Both the position numbers and the translations under genes were made by a program. A stretch of DNA of 64,000 nucleotides from Calothrix sp. HK-06 (lineage in GTDB: Bacteria; Cyanobacteriota; Cyanobacteriia; Cyanobacteriales; Nostocaceae): positions 62,001 through 126,000 of the forward strand of contig NZ_MRCD01000001.1 of the NCBI RefSeq assembly GCF_001904745.1, read 5' to 3'. Of the stretch, positions 1-7,829 are shown one piece after another; position 1 is the stretch's first letter, and each line of letters starts with the position of its first letter. The notes beneath the pieces were generated by a model. The model was not told the origin of the DNA. It ran no database searches and saw nothing but the letters and a program-made list of their open reading frames with translations.

Positions 1-150
1 GAAAATTTCATAAACTTGACGAAATCTTTTGCTTTCGGGTAGCTTCGATAATTTCTTAAAAAGCTCGCTATCATTATCAGTAAGAATCCGGTGAACTTGA
101 TAATGGTAGAGCATCTCAGCCACACGCTGGATATATTCTTCATCTTTCAT
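1..150 (-). CDS. Partial hypothetical protein, N-terminal 50 residues
   Basis: An open frame starts with ATG at 150 and runs off the left edge without a stop. The visible 50 residues begin MKDEEYIQRV and are charged and probably helical, with many Glu, Lys and Arg. No family is recognised. No strong ribosome binding site is visible before the ATG. It is part of the mobile element, on the same strand as most of its genes. Confidence 0.45.
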   Translation of the reverse strand, partial: MKDEEYIQRVAEMLYHYQVHRILTDNDSELFKKLSKLPESKRFRQVYEIF

Positions 151-203
151 AGATGCAGTTAGTGACACAATGTTGGATTAATATTATCAAGCTGTCAAAA
201 CAA

Positions 204-227
204 AAACCAGCGAAATTACGCTGGTTT
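204..227 (-). terminator. Rho-independent terminator
   Basis: A 9-bp perfect stem (204-212 with 219-227, arms AAACCAGCG and CGCTGGTTT) encloses a 6-base loop and on the minus strand is followed by a T-rich run. It lies about 75 bp after the stop of the minus-strand gene at 302-730 and probably terminates it. Confidence 0.7.
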
Positions 228-301
228 CATTCGTTGTTTTAATTACTAAATATCTTCGATTAATTTATTGGTAAACGTACAGGAGATATCAGCAGATATA
301 C

Positions 302-730
302 TCAAGCTCGAACACCAAAACTATTGACGTACTGTTGCCATTCTGTGTTTAGTGCGCTGGTATATTCTTCTGCTAATTTATATCCAGAACCACGGACGTA
401 GAAGTTGGCACCGCTGAATTCTGGTCGTTGTAATAGCTCGGAAATCAGTAATGGCTTATTAAAATCATTAACAACGGTATCCCATCGATACTGAACAGTT
501 TTAAATGCTGGGGGGCGGAGTATTACTCCACTGGCAAATATACCGCGTTGACTGTCGCCGACACGCAGAAAATAAGCAACATCGCCTTTTTGAATGCTCG
601 TTACATTGCCACAAGTCCAATAGTCTGTTACGGGCTGTTTAGTAGCGAATTTAAGCTTCGCTTGGGCAATATCTTTCTTAATATCGGCGTAAACCTTTAA
701 ATTACACAAAAATAGCCGTGTTGGCATCAT
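302..730 (-). CDS. EVE/PUA-like domain protein
   Basis: A 142-residue soluble protein. Its start (residues 3-60: a short beta segment, then Trp-Thr-Cys and a phrase like GDVAYFLRVG followed by RGIFASGVI) resembles the EVE/PUA-like fold, whose known members bind modified bases in DNA or RNA and often occur in restriction or defence contexts. The C-terminal half is less familiar. It stands alone with a terminator behind it at 204-227. A role in recognising modified DNA on the element is inference only; no catalytic motif is visible. Confidence 0.5.
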   Translation of the reverse strand: MMPTRLFLCNLKVYADIKKDIAQAKLKFATKQPVTDYWTCGNVTSIQKGDVAYFLRVGDSQRGIFASGVILRPPAFKTVQYRWDTVVNDFNKPLLISELLQRPEFSGANFYVRGSGYKLAEEYTSALNTEWQQYVNSFGVRA

Positions 731-1069
731 TGATTCCCATCAGTACGACAACATTAACGGAACGTATCAAGCCATATCAGTATTATATCCAATGGTATGA
801 TATAAAGTTTTGTGATTTCCTAATTCGCTGATATTTAACTTTGTTTTTAATCAAAGCGTCCCGATATGTCACCTTTAGCAAAACGTATCGTGTCGTATTG
901 ATGTTTTACTGTCTCATAGCTGATTTTCAACTAACTCGAACTAGTGAACTACGTCCGGGGTTCGTTTAACCATTTGCTGTAAAAATAACTATAGATAACC
1001 ACCGGATATCATCAATAGGGATATATAGGAAAGTCCAATGGATATCCTAATGGTTTGTACAAAGAATTA
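731..1069. other. Intergenic stretch inside the element
   Basis: About 340 bases between two minus-strand genes. It should contain the promoter of the gene at 302-730 and the end of the recombinase transcript, but I see no convincing promoter, terminator hairpin or open frame. Confidence 0.4.
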
Positions 1070-1756
1070 TTACAAAATTGATGCTGGGTTAGGTGCCAAG
1101 CGCTTGTAGACTTTTTGCTTACTCCATGTGGTGCCTCGACTAGTTGTGAATCCCTCACTGTTGAGAGTGTCAGAAATTTTTTGATAGCTGTACCCACGTT
1201 CTAGTAGCCCTTGTGCGCGTTCGACGGCTGTTTCTGTAGCAATCCTTGCTTTGTTGGTTGCAGCGGCTCTACCAGCGATTCCATTGGGCTTTTCACCGCG
1301 TTCTTTCCGTGCTGCCAATGCTGCTTTAGTCCGAGCCGCTATCATGTCGCGTTCTTCCTGGGCAATCAAAGCCTTGAGCCGCAGTTCCAACATTGATGCG
1401 GTGGGATTCTCAGCAATTAAAATTTCTGGGCAATCGTAGACACCATCCAAGAAGCCTGTTGCTTGGTGTAAGTTACGGCTCAGTCGGTCGAGTTTGGCTA
1501 CCATGATGCGTCCGCCGATTTTCTTAGCCAATTCCACAGCTTGTTGAAATTGAGGTCGAGACAGCGGTGGTACTTTACCGCTGACACCTGATTCGGTGAA
1601 AATACCAGCGATTTCATATCCGTATCGTTCGCACACTGACTTACATAGTTCTAACTGTGCTTCTAGTCCTAGTCCCGACTTTCCTTGTTCTTCGGTGCTG
1701 ACTCTTAAGTAAATTACTACTGAGTTAGTATTTTTGCTTATTTTAGTGCGTGACAT
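1070..1756 (-). CDS. Small serine recombinase (resolvase/invertase family)
   Basis: A 228-residue protein with the resolvase N-terminal catalytic domain. The motif YLRVSTEEQ places the nucleophile at Ser20, and a conserved AKLDRLSRN segment follows near residue 90. The short C-terminal part (about 185-222: RGYSYQKISDTLNSEG...) is a helix-turn-helix of the Hin/resolvase type, so this is a small recombinase and not the large integrase class. It is divergent from the RHH-like gene at 1894, with shared repeats between them. It could resolve element dimers or invert a segment; no target inversion site is recognised. It is distinct in sequence and size from the recombinase at the coxA junction. Confidence 0.88.
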   Translation of the reverse strand: MSRTKISKNTNSVVIYLRVSTEEQGKSGLGLEAQLELCKSVCERYGYEIAGIFTESGVSGKVPPLSRPQFQQAVELAKKIGGRIMVAKLDRLSRNLHQATGFLDGVYDCPEILIAENPTASMLELRLKALIAQEERDMIAARTKAALAARKERGEKPNGIAGRAAATNKARIATETAVERAQGLLERGYSYQKISDTLNSEGFTTSRGTTWSKQKVYKRLAPNPASIL

Positions 1757-1773
1757 ACTTATATTTAGTGTGA

Positions 1774-1834
1774 TGTATACTTTTGTCTACTATTGTATAC
1801 TTCAAACGCCCCCTAGAAGTAGACACTTGTATAC
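1774..1834. promoter_or_regulatory. Candidate operator region between divergent genes
   Basis: Three copies of TGTATAC (1774-1780, 1794-1800, 1828-1834) and an inverted GTCTAC/GTAGAC pair (1785-1790, 1819-1824) lie in 61 bases between the recombinase and the RHH-like gene. Clustered short palindromes of this kind suit binding by a ribbon-helix-helix dimer, perhaps the neighbouring protein. This is inferred from pattern only. Confidence 0.45.
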
Positions 1835-1893
1835 AAAAGGTAAAATTACTGTGAATCCTAGAAAAAATCTTGATACTTCCAGAGGATAGTGCT

Positions 1894-2379
1894 ATGTCAG
1901 GTCGCGTTGTAAGTTTTCGCATAGACGATGAAGTATTCGCCGAACTGGAGCAAAGAATGTTACCAGATGAATCTCCGGGGCAAGCTGCTAACAGGATACT
2001 AAAATCAGCGCTCGGCTTTGATGACGCCACAGAGATTGGAGATGTTCAAAAGATAATCGCGGTTGAGTTGGCGCCGATTCTCGACAGGTTAAATTTTCTA
2101 GAATTAAAAGTCGAAGAAATAAAATCGACGAAGGAGCGAAGCACATCCGCAAATAAAAAGCCAGCAACTAAACTCAAACCTAAATCACCGAATAAAAATG
2201 AAGTTCGTTCCATCGGATACCTTAAAAGCCACAATGTCATTGACAAAAAAATTAAACCCACTGAAGATGACATTGGCACATTTTACGACGGTAACGATGG
2301 TTCAAAGTGGGAATACCTTGGCTATCAAAAAGGCGCAGCCAGCGGACTACCTCAAAAGCAATTCCAGCGGGTTAATTAA
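1894..2379 (+). CDS. Ribbon-helix-helix-like DNA-binding protein
   Basis: Starting at ATG 1894 gives 161 residues; an upstream ATG at 1870 would add eight, but the strand-helix-helix pattern begins right after the second Met (SGRVVSFRIDDEVFAELEQRM, then a second helix with QAANRILKSAL). Residues 55-80 look like a short coiled coil, followed by a Lys/Pro/Ser-rich linker and a C-terminal segment with FYDGNDGSKWEYLGY. The N-terminus fits CopG/RHH repressors of plasmids. It is divergent from the small recombinase, and the repeats in between are likely its operator (inference). The C-terminal domain is not recognised. Confidence 0.65.
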   Translation: MSGRVVSFRIDDEVFAELEQRMLPDESPGQAANRILKSALGFDDATEIGDVQKIIAVELAPILDRLNFLELKVEEIKSTKERSTSANKKPATKLKPKSPNKNEVRSIGYLKSHNVIDKKIKPTEDDIGTFYDGNDGSKWEYLGYQKGAASGLPQKQFQRVN

Positions 2380-2386
2380 TAAAAAA

Positions 2387-2410
2387 ATCCCTGGTGTAAT
2401 AACCAGGGAT
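2387..2410 (-). terminator. Bidirectional terminator
   Basis: A 9-bp perfect stem (2387-2395 with 2402-2410, ATCCCTGGT and ACCAGGGAT) sits between two convergent genes. On the minus strand it is followed by seven Ts; on the plus strand by ACTTTTAG. It probably ends both transcripts. Confidence 0.75.
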
Positions 2411-2414
2411 ACTT

Positions 2415-2693
2415 TTAGAAGAGATTTAGTTGTATTGCTTCATTGCCACATTCGGCAGTTATTTGTCCATAAAGACTTTTTACTTCAAATACTTTGATAT
2501 AAATCTGTGTTGAGTTCAGTTTTAAGTCGCAGCGTTTTCTTTGCCCTGGTAATGGTCTAAATACAAACTTTGGATTGTTGATTGAGTCTGTCTTGTAGAT
2601 ATATCTGTAAAGAACACCGTCGATTAGATAGACTTTACTATTTGTTAAGTTGCTTGGTTCAGCGCGGTTCAAATCGTTGTCTAGTGTATTCAT
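2415..2693 (-). CDS. Hypothetical small protein
   Basis: A 92-residue soluble protein, beta-rich by eye in the middle (KVYLIDGVLYRYIY), ending in a hydrophilic tail and the residues IQLNLF. No family is recognised and no transmembrane segment is visible. It follows the membrane ATPase gene on the same strand after a 108-base gap holding a hairpin at 2744-2766. An AGGTT-like sequence before the ATG is a weak ribosome site. Frame and composition look coding, but the function is unknown. Confidence 0.5.
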   Translation of the reverse strand: MNTLDNDLNRAEPSNLTNSKVYLIDGVLYRYIYKTDSINNPKFVFRPLPGQRKRCDLKLNSTQIYIKVFEVKSLYGQITAECGNEAIQLNLF

Positions 2694-2743
2694 AAATAAA
2701 CCTCAAATTGATAGTAATGTTGTCCCCGTCCTTGTCCCCAGGT

Positions 2744-2766
2744 ACGTCTCTGAGAGCTAGAGACGT
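2744..2766. repeat. Hairpin with ACGTCTCT / AGAGACGT arms
   Basis: Perfect 8-bp inverted repeat (2744-2751, 2759-2766) with a 7-base loop, between the ATPase stop and the next gene. It resembles the GTAGAGACG family seen elsewhere in the window, so it may be a dispersed repeat or an attenuator of the downstream gene. Confidence 0.5.
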
Positions 2767-2801
2767 TGTAACTGCGTTGTTTTACCCTTCCTGTCCTGTC
2801 C

Positions 2802-4532
2802 CTAGAGACATTCGTAGGTGTCGTCGCCTACTTTATTTATTGACTCGTTTGCTAATAATTCATTCAGAGCATTTTGCAGTTCGCTTTTTATCGGTCTATC
2901 CATTGAATATTTGTTTTTCCACTTACGCGATGTACGAAGGTTCTCAAACTTTATTACACCAGTGTCACTATCATTGATTATCTCTAACACCTTTTGCGCT
3001 AAGTCCGATAACTGAGTTTTAACACCAGTAGCATCGAGTTTATACATGCGCTCTAATTGTTCTATATTGCTGATAGAATCCTGCACTGGGGTTGTGGTTT
3101 TTTGAACAAAGGTAACGCCCGATGTTTTTTCTGCTTCGGTTCGGAAATCCTTAGTTTTTGGAAAGTTCATTAATTGTATTGGTTTACCAGCGTCATTTTT
3201 GCCTTTGGACTTCAACAAACCACGTCCCGATGAAACAGCACGTCCAGTTTTTTCGTCGGTCTTAACAATGCATTCAACCCGTGGTTGTTCATCGTAACGC
3301 TTTGAGAACCCAGTTAATTTTGAACTAATGGAAGATTGATTGTCGCTTTGGGCAGTGAGACAAGCTGTATACCCCCATTTTCTGATATTTGTTAGGCATT
3401 GTTTTAATACCGCTGCCCAAAGTTCGGGGTCAACTCCACAAATTTCAAATGTGTTAGCCTCCATGAAGAAAATAGCAACCTTGCCATCTCGACCACTGCG
3501 CTTATCAGCGACTTCTAAGAAGTCATCTTCGTCAAGACTCAACCGACGACATTCTTTTTGGCGCCCTTCAATGGATGCTAGAAAATCGCTAAAAAATTCA
3601 TTAATTTCTTCCGGAGTGGTTAATACCTCAACGCCCTTCCAAATATCGGGGTTAGTTTCAGTGTTGATACACACAACATGATATCCTTGCTCTTTTAGCA
3701 TTGAAATCATCCAGCGTTCTAATGTCGATTTTCCGCTACCTGGGTCGCCTGTTAAGACGCGGAAAGGCATATTGAGTACGTTGTCAACCCACTGGTATTT
3801 ATCGTCGTTTACAGCTTTGTGTGAGTCAGTGACAAGAGTATGTTTAACAACATTTGGCACATCGATAATTTTCGTTGGCGCCTGTGCATCGAGCAGTTTT
3901 GTTGGTGCATCAAATATTTTCGTTGCTGCATTCCCAGACTTTATCTGCTTAACTTGCTGAATAACGACATCGCGGGTTACACCATAGACACCAGCGATAT
4001 AGTCCAGTGCGGCTGCTAACGGATTTCTGTTGTCTTGTCGCTGTAATTGACCGTAAGAAATAACACCACTGCTAGCTTCATATAATGCATCACAAAAAAT
4101 CTCAGTACCACACACCTCCCAAACAGCAGCCCAATCACTTACTGTCTGTGATTTTAAAACTAATCGATATTTTTTCAATTTCTCAGCAATCCCTGACGTG
4201 CGCTGATTTTCTAAAATGGTACAACCAATGGTCATTACCGCTGATGCAACGCTCACTGTACAAGCCAATAAGCCAACAACAGGATTCATAGCACTAAAAG
4301 CAGCGATTGTGCCTGCGGTGGAGAAGCTAGCAAAGGTGGACATCCAGTGATTTCTTGTCGATGTATTTTCGTGTGCTTCAGTCAATAGCTCAACACCAAT
4401 TATTACTTCATTTAATACTTTTATTTTTTCTTGAAGCGTAGTTTCTTCGGCTGAAATTGATGATAGTAAAGCCCGGAAAGGTTCGCGGGAAGCTGAATCA
4501 ATAATTGTGGTGATAGAATGGCGGTTTATCAT
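2802..4532 (-). CDS. Membrane-anchored P-loop ATPase
   Basis: ATG at 4532 has AAGGA about eight bases upstream, the pattern of other genes here, so I prefer it (576 residues) to an upstream GTG at 4583. Counting from that GTG, residues 82-122 form one or two hydrophobic membrane segments, and a linker with repeated 'TKI-D' motifs (about 220-240) leads to a Walker A GDPGSGKS near 279-286. An acidic strand with FFMEAN is a possible Walker B, and the C-terminus looks like a winged helix. It is the last gene of the cluster from 7451 downward. Family not recognised; a DNA-handling or transport motor is inferred from fold and context. Confidence 0.65.
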   Translation of the reverse strand: MINRHSITTIIDSASREPFRALLSSISAEETTLQEKIKVLNEVIIGVELLTEAHENTSTRNHWMSTFASFSTAGTIAAFSAMNPVVGLLACTVSVASAVMTIGCTILENQRTSGIAEKLKKYRLVLKSQTVSDWAAVWEVCGTEIFCDALYEASSGVISYGQLQRQDNRNPLAAALDYIAGVYGVTRDVVIQQVKQIKSGNAATKIFDAPTKLLDAQAPTKIIDVPNVVKHTLVTDSHKAVNDDKYQWVDNVLNMPFRVLTGDPGSGKSTLERWMISMLKEQGYHVVCINTETNPDIWKGVEVLTTPEEINEFFSDFLASIEGRQKECRRLSLDEDDFLEVADKRSGRDGKVAIFFMEANTFEICGVDPELWAAVLKQCLTNIRKWGYTACLTAQSDNQSSISSKLTGFSKRYDEQPRVECIVKTDEKTGRAVSSGRGLLKSKGKNDAGKPIQLMNFPKTKDFRTEAEKTSGVTFVQKTTTPVQDSISNIEQLERMYKLDATGVKTQLSDLAQKVLEIINDSDTGVIKFENLRTSRKWKNKYSMDRPIKSELQNALNELLANESINKVGDDTYECL

Positions 4533-4592
4533 TTTTTGAATCCTTGATTTTTTGTATCGTAGGGATGCAATGAACATCCCCACGTTTTTTTT

Positions 4593-5306
4593 CTACAGAC
4601 TTGCGTGGTCGGCTTCTTCTTGGCTTAAATGGTCACTTACTTTACCCAATAAGCTAACAGTCGAGCTTACCAATGTTAAGCATTTTTCGGGTAATAGCAG
4701 TGATATTGCAGCAGTAACAATACTAAAGAAATTTAACCCAGTGAAAAAGCAGTAAGAAAGCACCAAGCCAGTTTCGACGGCATAACTTATCAAGCGACTG
4801 CGCTTCAATTCTCCGTGGTCATACGACAACCAGTTACGGTTACGTTCATTAACGCTTTCAGCGCCTTCTGATTGAAACTCAGTATCAATTTTTAATGCTG
4901 CGTAAGCCTGAGCAATATCACGGCGTAATTTCCACAATTGTGGTGCCAGTTGGTAAACATTAATTCCTAGTCCTAAAAGCACTCCAGCCGTGCCTGAACC
5001 AACACCTAAAATACCGGATGATGCACCAAGTTTTGAACCAAGCCATACACCGATTGAGTACCATTGTCCAGCCGCAATCGCAGTCACGGCACCGAACGCG
5101 ATGATTGCAACAACGCATGGCGTCGATGGACTTGCTAATATTTTTGTAAGGTATGAAAAAGCAAAGACAATTAAATGTAATGCGTTGTCGATGAGTTCCC
5201 AAAGAAAGTGAATACAGTTTCGCAAAAAGCCAAATATTTTCTTTACGAATTTAGTAATTTTCGCCATAAACGAGGTTTTCTTAGCCTGTGAGTTCAATTT
5301 CATCAC
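4593..5306 (-). CDS. Polytopic membrane protein
   Basis: 237 residues from ATG at 5306, or 224 from ATG at 5267; the first overlaps the upstream gene by 26 bases and the second leaves a 13-base gap. A basic amphipathic start is followed by several hydrophobic segments: about residues 40-60, 65-85, a Gly-rich pair near 90-115, and a pair near 175-205. No enzyme motif is seen. It lies directly before the membrane ATPase, which also carries membrane segments, so the two may form one complex (inference). Family unknown. Confidence 0.6.
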   Translation of the reverse strand: MMKLNSQAKKTSFMAKITKFVKKIFGFLRNCIHFLWELIDNALHLIVFAFSYLTKILASPSTPCVVAIIAFGAVTAIAAGQWYSIGVWLGSKLGASSGILGVGSGTAGVLLGLGINVYQLAPQLWKLRRDIAQAYAALKIDTEFQSEGAESVNERNRNWLSYDHGELKRSRLISYAVETGLVLSYCFFTGLNFFSIVTAAISLLLPEKCLTLVSSTVSLLGKVSDHLSQEEADHASL

Positions 5307-5520
5307 CTAGTTTAAAGGGCTGTTTCTGTTGGTTTTCCCAGCAGCTATCACTGCGGATATGTTTAGCGATAGTCACCAGTGCTTGCTGCCTTGCAGTGAG
5401 TTTATTTTGCGATTCCACTTGTTGAGATACGTGCGCGGCTGCTACACTAAATAAGCTCAGTAAGTTAGCTGCAAAGCCTACTAAAACTAATTTCTGGTAA
5501 TGTTTCATTGTTCTTTTCAT
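5281..5520 (-). CDS. Small protein with one N-terminal membrane segment
   Basis: 79 residues: a basic start (MKRTMKHYQK), a hydrophobic stretch to about residue 30 ending in Ala-Ala-His, then a polar tail with a possible amphipathic helix and a KLGDEIEL end. It could be a signal peptide or a membrane anchor. Its 3' end overlaps the likely upstream start of the polytopic membrane protein, which suggests translational coupling within the cluster. No family is recognised. Confidence 0.5.
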   Translation of the reverse strand: MKRTMKHYQKLVLVGFAANLLSLFSVAAAHVSQQVESQNKLTARQQALVTIAKHIRSDSCWENQQKQPFKLGDEIELTG

Positions 5521-5549
5521 TGGGCAGGCATTAAACCTACCCGCGAGTT

Positions 5550-5855
5550 TTAGTATTGATATTTGATTTGATTTACGACTGCATCAGCTAATGGTAAATG
5601 CATCCCGATGGTTAAATATTTTTGTACTCCCTCAAAAATCTCGTGCATTGGTTCCAGTTGTTCGGTGGCAATTGATGTACCTATCATTTGCGTTTCAACA
5701 TTCAACAATCCGTTTGCAAGGTAAGCCAGTAGTGCAAGCTTTTGAATTTTCGTCATTCCTTCAAACGTGGAACCGTAAACATCTTGCAAATAATCTAAGA
5801 ACATTTGTTCGTGGGTATCCGTACTTGCGGCGTAAAATCCTAATGACTTTGACAT
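5550..5855 (-). CDS. Hypothetical helical protein
   Basis: 101 residues with AAGGA nine bases before the ATG. The composition is helical (EQMFLDYLQDVYGSTFEGMTKIQKLALLAYL), with no clear membrane segment. It sits between the small gene at 5938-6087 and the membrane cluster, all on one strand with short gaps, so it probably shares their transcript. Family not recognised. Confidence 0.5.
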   Translation of the reverse strand: MSKSLGFYAASTDTHEQMFLDYLQDVYGSTFEGMTKIQKLALLAYLANGLLNVETQMIGTSIATEQLEPMHEIFEGVQKYLTIGMHLPLADAVVNQIKYQY

Positions 5856-5891
5856 GGTAAAATCCTTGTAAGTTAATGTGTTGAGCGTTGG

Positions 5892-5937
5892 CTTGAAGAC
5901 TCAGCGGGTTTACTTCGTCGGTATCCGCTGGGTCTTT
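5892..5937. terminator. Hairpin in the partition-membrane gene gap
   Basis: Imperfect 10-bp stem (GACTCAGCGG with CCGCTGGGTC, one G-T pair) about 17 bases apart, followed by five Ts on the plus strand. The flanking genes are on the minus strand, where no T-run follows. It may be a processing site or attenuator between the partition genes and the membrane cluster, or the end of an antisense transcript. Confidence 0.4.
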
Positions 5938-6087
5938 TTAATCTTCTTTGAGTGCTTTTACTAGTTTGTCACCGTAGTTAATAAGCAATAAAGTGAAAAG
6001 TTGTGATAGATTATCGATGCCCGTTTCATCGATTATTCTCTCTGCTTTTGGGCGGTGCCGTTCTGATAATACAATTCGTGTTTTCAT
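5938..6087 (-). CDS. Small coupled protein downstream of ParR-like gene
   Basis: A 49-residue frame: ATG at 6087, stop at 5938. The ATG overlaps the stop of the ParR-like gene as ATGA (6084-6087), and GGATT lies upstream, both strong signs of coupled translation. The sequence begins MKTRIVLSERHRP and continues as two likely helices (KAERIIDETG, LSQLFTLLLINYGDKLVKAL). A short basic strand plus two helices fits a minimal ribbon-helix-helix protein. It may be a second DNA-binding partner or autorepressor of the partition operon (inference). Confidence 0.65.
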   Translation of the reverse strand: MKTRIVLSERHRPKAERIIDETGIDNLSQLFTLLLINYGDKLVKALKED

Positions 6088-6512
6088 AGTTTCAATCCTT
6101 TCATTAACGTAGCCCCTTTGGGTTTGTCCACTGGGATTACTTTTTGTTCAATCTTTGTTGGTTCTTGCACAGGTGAGACAGCGACAGGTTTATTTTGCTC
6201 TACCGTTGCTTTTTTACCCAGGAAATACTCGCTTAAAACTAAATTCGCTGCATTCTGGACATTTAAACCTCTTTGTGTACCGTAGCTGGATAACCAAGAC
6301 TGATGACGTTGTGCAATGGACACTTTTTGTTTTTTTTGGACAGTTGGTGTCCAAGATTGACTTACGCTGTCCAATTCATTCAGTTTAAAATCCCAGTTGA
6401 ACTTTATTGCATCTAATACGAGGTTTACTGTCTCGGAGAGACTGTCATAGTCCAAATTGTGACGTAAACCTTCAAGAGTGTTGATTACTGAGTCTGCCAG
6501 TGATAATCTCAT
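6084..6512 (-). CDS. ParR-like adaptor of an actin-type partition system
   Basis: 142 residues starting three bases after the stop of the ParM-like gene, the usual parM-parR order. Residues 1-45 (MRLSLADSVINTLEGLRHN...DSLSETVNLVLDAI) could form a ribbon-helix-helix. A linker and a second helical region (about 70-105) follow. The end is a Pro/Lys/Val-rich flexible tail (about 108-142), where ParR proteins carry the segment that contacts ParM. Assignment rests on position, size and layout, not on close sequence similarity. It would bind a centromere on the element. Confidence 0.55.
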   Translation of the reverse strand: MRLSLADSVINTLEGLRHNLDYDSLSETVNLVLDAIKFNWDFKLNELDSVSQSWTPTVQKKQKVSIAQRHQSWLSSYGTQRGLNVQNAANLVLSEYFLGKKATVEQNKPVAVSPVQEPTKIEQKVIPVDKPKGATLMKGLKL

Positions 6513-6515
6513 GGC

Positions 6516-7451
6516 TTAAATCGCCATCAAGGCTTCAATGTTACTCAACTGTGGGTTTTCTGGGATGTAAAACCCTGGTTTTGAACCGAGTTTGTCTCGA
6601 ACCAGATTAGCATTACCACCGATAATCATGACGTTGGTGACATCAGCCATGTAGGCGTTGACGCTAGTCTGGATACTGTCGATTAGGTTATTAAACCAAT
6701 TTTCTAACAATCCAGGGAATACACTACTAAAGTCGTATCGGCGACCATATGACAGTGAACCGTCAGCGATTGCGTCCATTAATTTGCTTGTGTTAAATAC
6801 CGCCGATTCGCGCTTTGCATACTGCTGCATTAGGTCACTGTTAATAACGTCATTGGCAAGACTTACACCACCGACCTTTGGAATTGAGCGTCTAGCTAAA
6901 ACATCGCCGTCTGGGGTCATTACAACAAAATTAGTGGTTCCACCGCCGATATCAATCGCTAGAGTATCACCGTCAGCATCAAGTTTCCCCTGTGCATAAG
7001 CATGAGATACAGCAATATCTGTTTCTAAGTAGAAATCCACTGCTTTTACCCGGTGTTTGTAAACTTTGCCGTTAACAACGACTTCGTGAGGATTAGCAGC
7101 AATAAGCGCTTTACGAATTGAATCTTCATCCCAGTCGTGGCGTTCTGGTACAAGGAATCTTACAGTGCCATCAAAATCGGCGGTTAAACCAGCGAATAAG
7201 AACGGTTTTACTATTTCCGTTGCGCTCTTACCACGTTCGGCTGCTGTAGCTTGCTGCTTCTGCTTGATAGCTCTGTTACCTAAAATCAATTTCTTACCGT
7301 CGATTTCAACCGATGGAGAATCAGCGGTTGGCTCAGTGCGAGCGCTAGTGTAAGTAACATCGCAAATTGCAGAGCGAATAATCTGTGGCTTTTGTCCTGC
7401 CAGGGCTGTAATCGAGGAATAGTTACCTATGTCTGTGCAAAAAATAGTCAT
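6516..7451 (-). CDS. ParM/Alp-like plasmid-segregation actin
   Basis: 311 residues with the actin-superfamily ATPase signature: phosphate-1 loop CTDIGNYSS (residues 5-13), phosphate-2 loop IDIGGGTTNFVV (166-177) and an adenosine loop NVMIIGGNANLV (about 273-284). Size and order fit ParM, StbA and Alp7A filaments, which push sister plasmids apart (known). It lies three bases before the ParR-like gene. Finding it in an element that interrupts a chromosomal gene suggests the element exists, at least sometimes, as a segregating circle (inference). Upstream sequence 7452-7619 is AT-rich and should hold the promoter and possibly the centromere. Confidence 0.85.
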   Translation of the reverse strand: MTIFCTDIGNYSSITALAGQKPQIIRSAICDVTYTSARTEPTADSPSVEIDGKKLILGNRAIKQKQQATAAERGKSATEIVKPFLFAGLTADFDGTVRFLVPERHDWDEDSIRKALIAANPHEVVVNGKVYKHRVKAVDFYLETDIAVSHAYAQGKLDADGDTLAIDIGGGTTNFVVMTPDGDVLARRSIPKVGGVSLANDVINSDLMQQYAKRESAVFNTSKLMDAIADGSLSYGRRYDFSSVFPGLLENWFNNLIDSIQTSVNAYMADVTNVMIIGGNANLVRDKLGSKPGFYIPENPQLSNIEALMAI

Positions 7452-7658
7452 GTTTTATTTTTTGGTTGGGGTTAATGTTGTTCTCGGTGGGGCTTTATCT
7501 ATCCCCTTACTTATATTGTACCGTAAATCACTACGAGTAGTAGGTAATCGCAGGTAATTTTGTATGAGTATTTCTTTATTATTTATACAAAAGTATTTTT
7601 AAAACTTATACAGCAATAAATGGTAAGATATATGTGCCAACTACTAGTAGCTAATCAC

Positions 7659-7829
7659 ATGCCCGACCACCGGAAATATCGCGGACACCGAGTATCTTTG
7701 GTTGTTCCCGAAGATATTTATCAAAAACTAAAAAATAAAGCTGAAGCGCAGAACAGACCCGTTGCTAATTTATGCGTAACTATAATCACTGAATACATTA
7801 ATAGTGAGGAAACCACGTCGAACCAGTAA
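7659..7829 (+). CDS. Small ribbon-helix-helix-like protein
   Basis: 56 residues from ATG 7659; an upstream ATG at 7620 gives 69 but adds an unlikely hydrophobic start. The pattern is a basic strand (RGHRVSLVVPEDIYQ) followed by two helices (KLKNKAEAQNRP, ANLCVTIITEYI), matching CopG/Arc-type plasmid repressors. It is divergent from the ParM-like gene and could repress that operon or copy number (inference). Confidence 0.6.
   Translation: MPDHRKYRGHRVSLVVPEDIYQKLKNKAEAQNRPVANLCVTIITEYINSEETTSNQ

Noticed and set aside
1012-1197. 61-residue minus-strand frame
   Set aside because: It overlaps the end of the serine recombinase in another frame and has no ribosome site or protein-like pattern.
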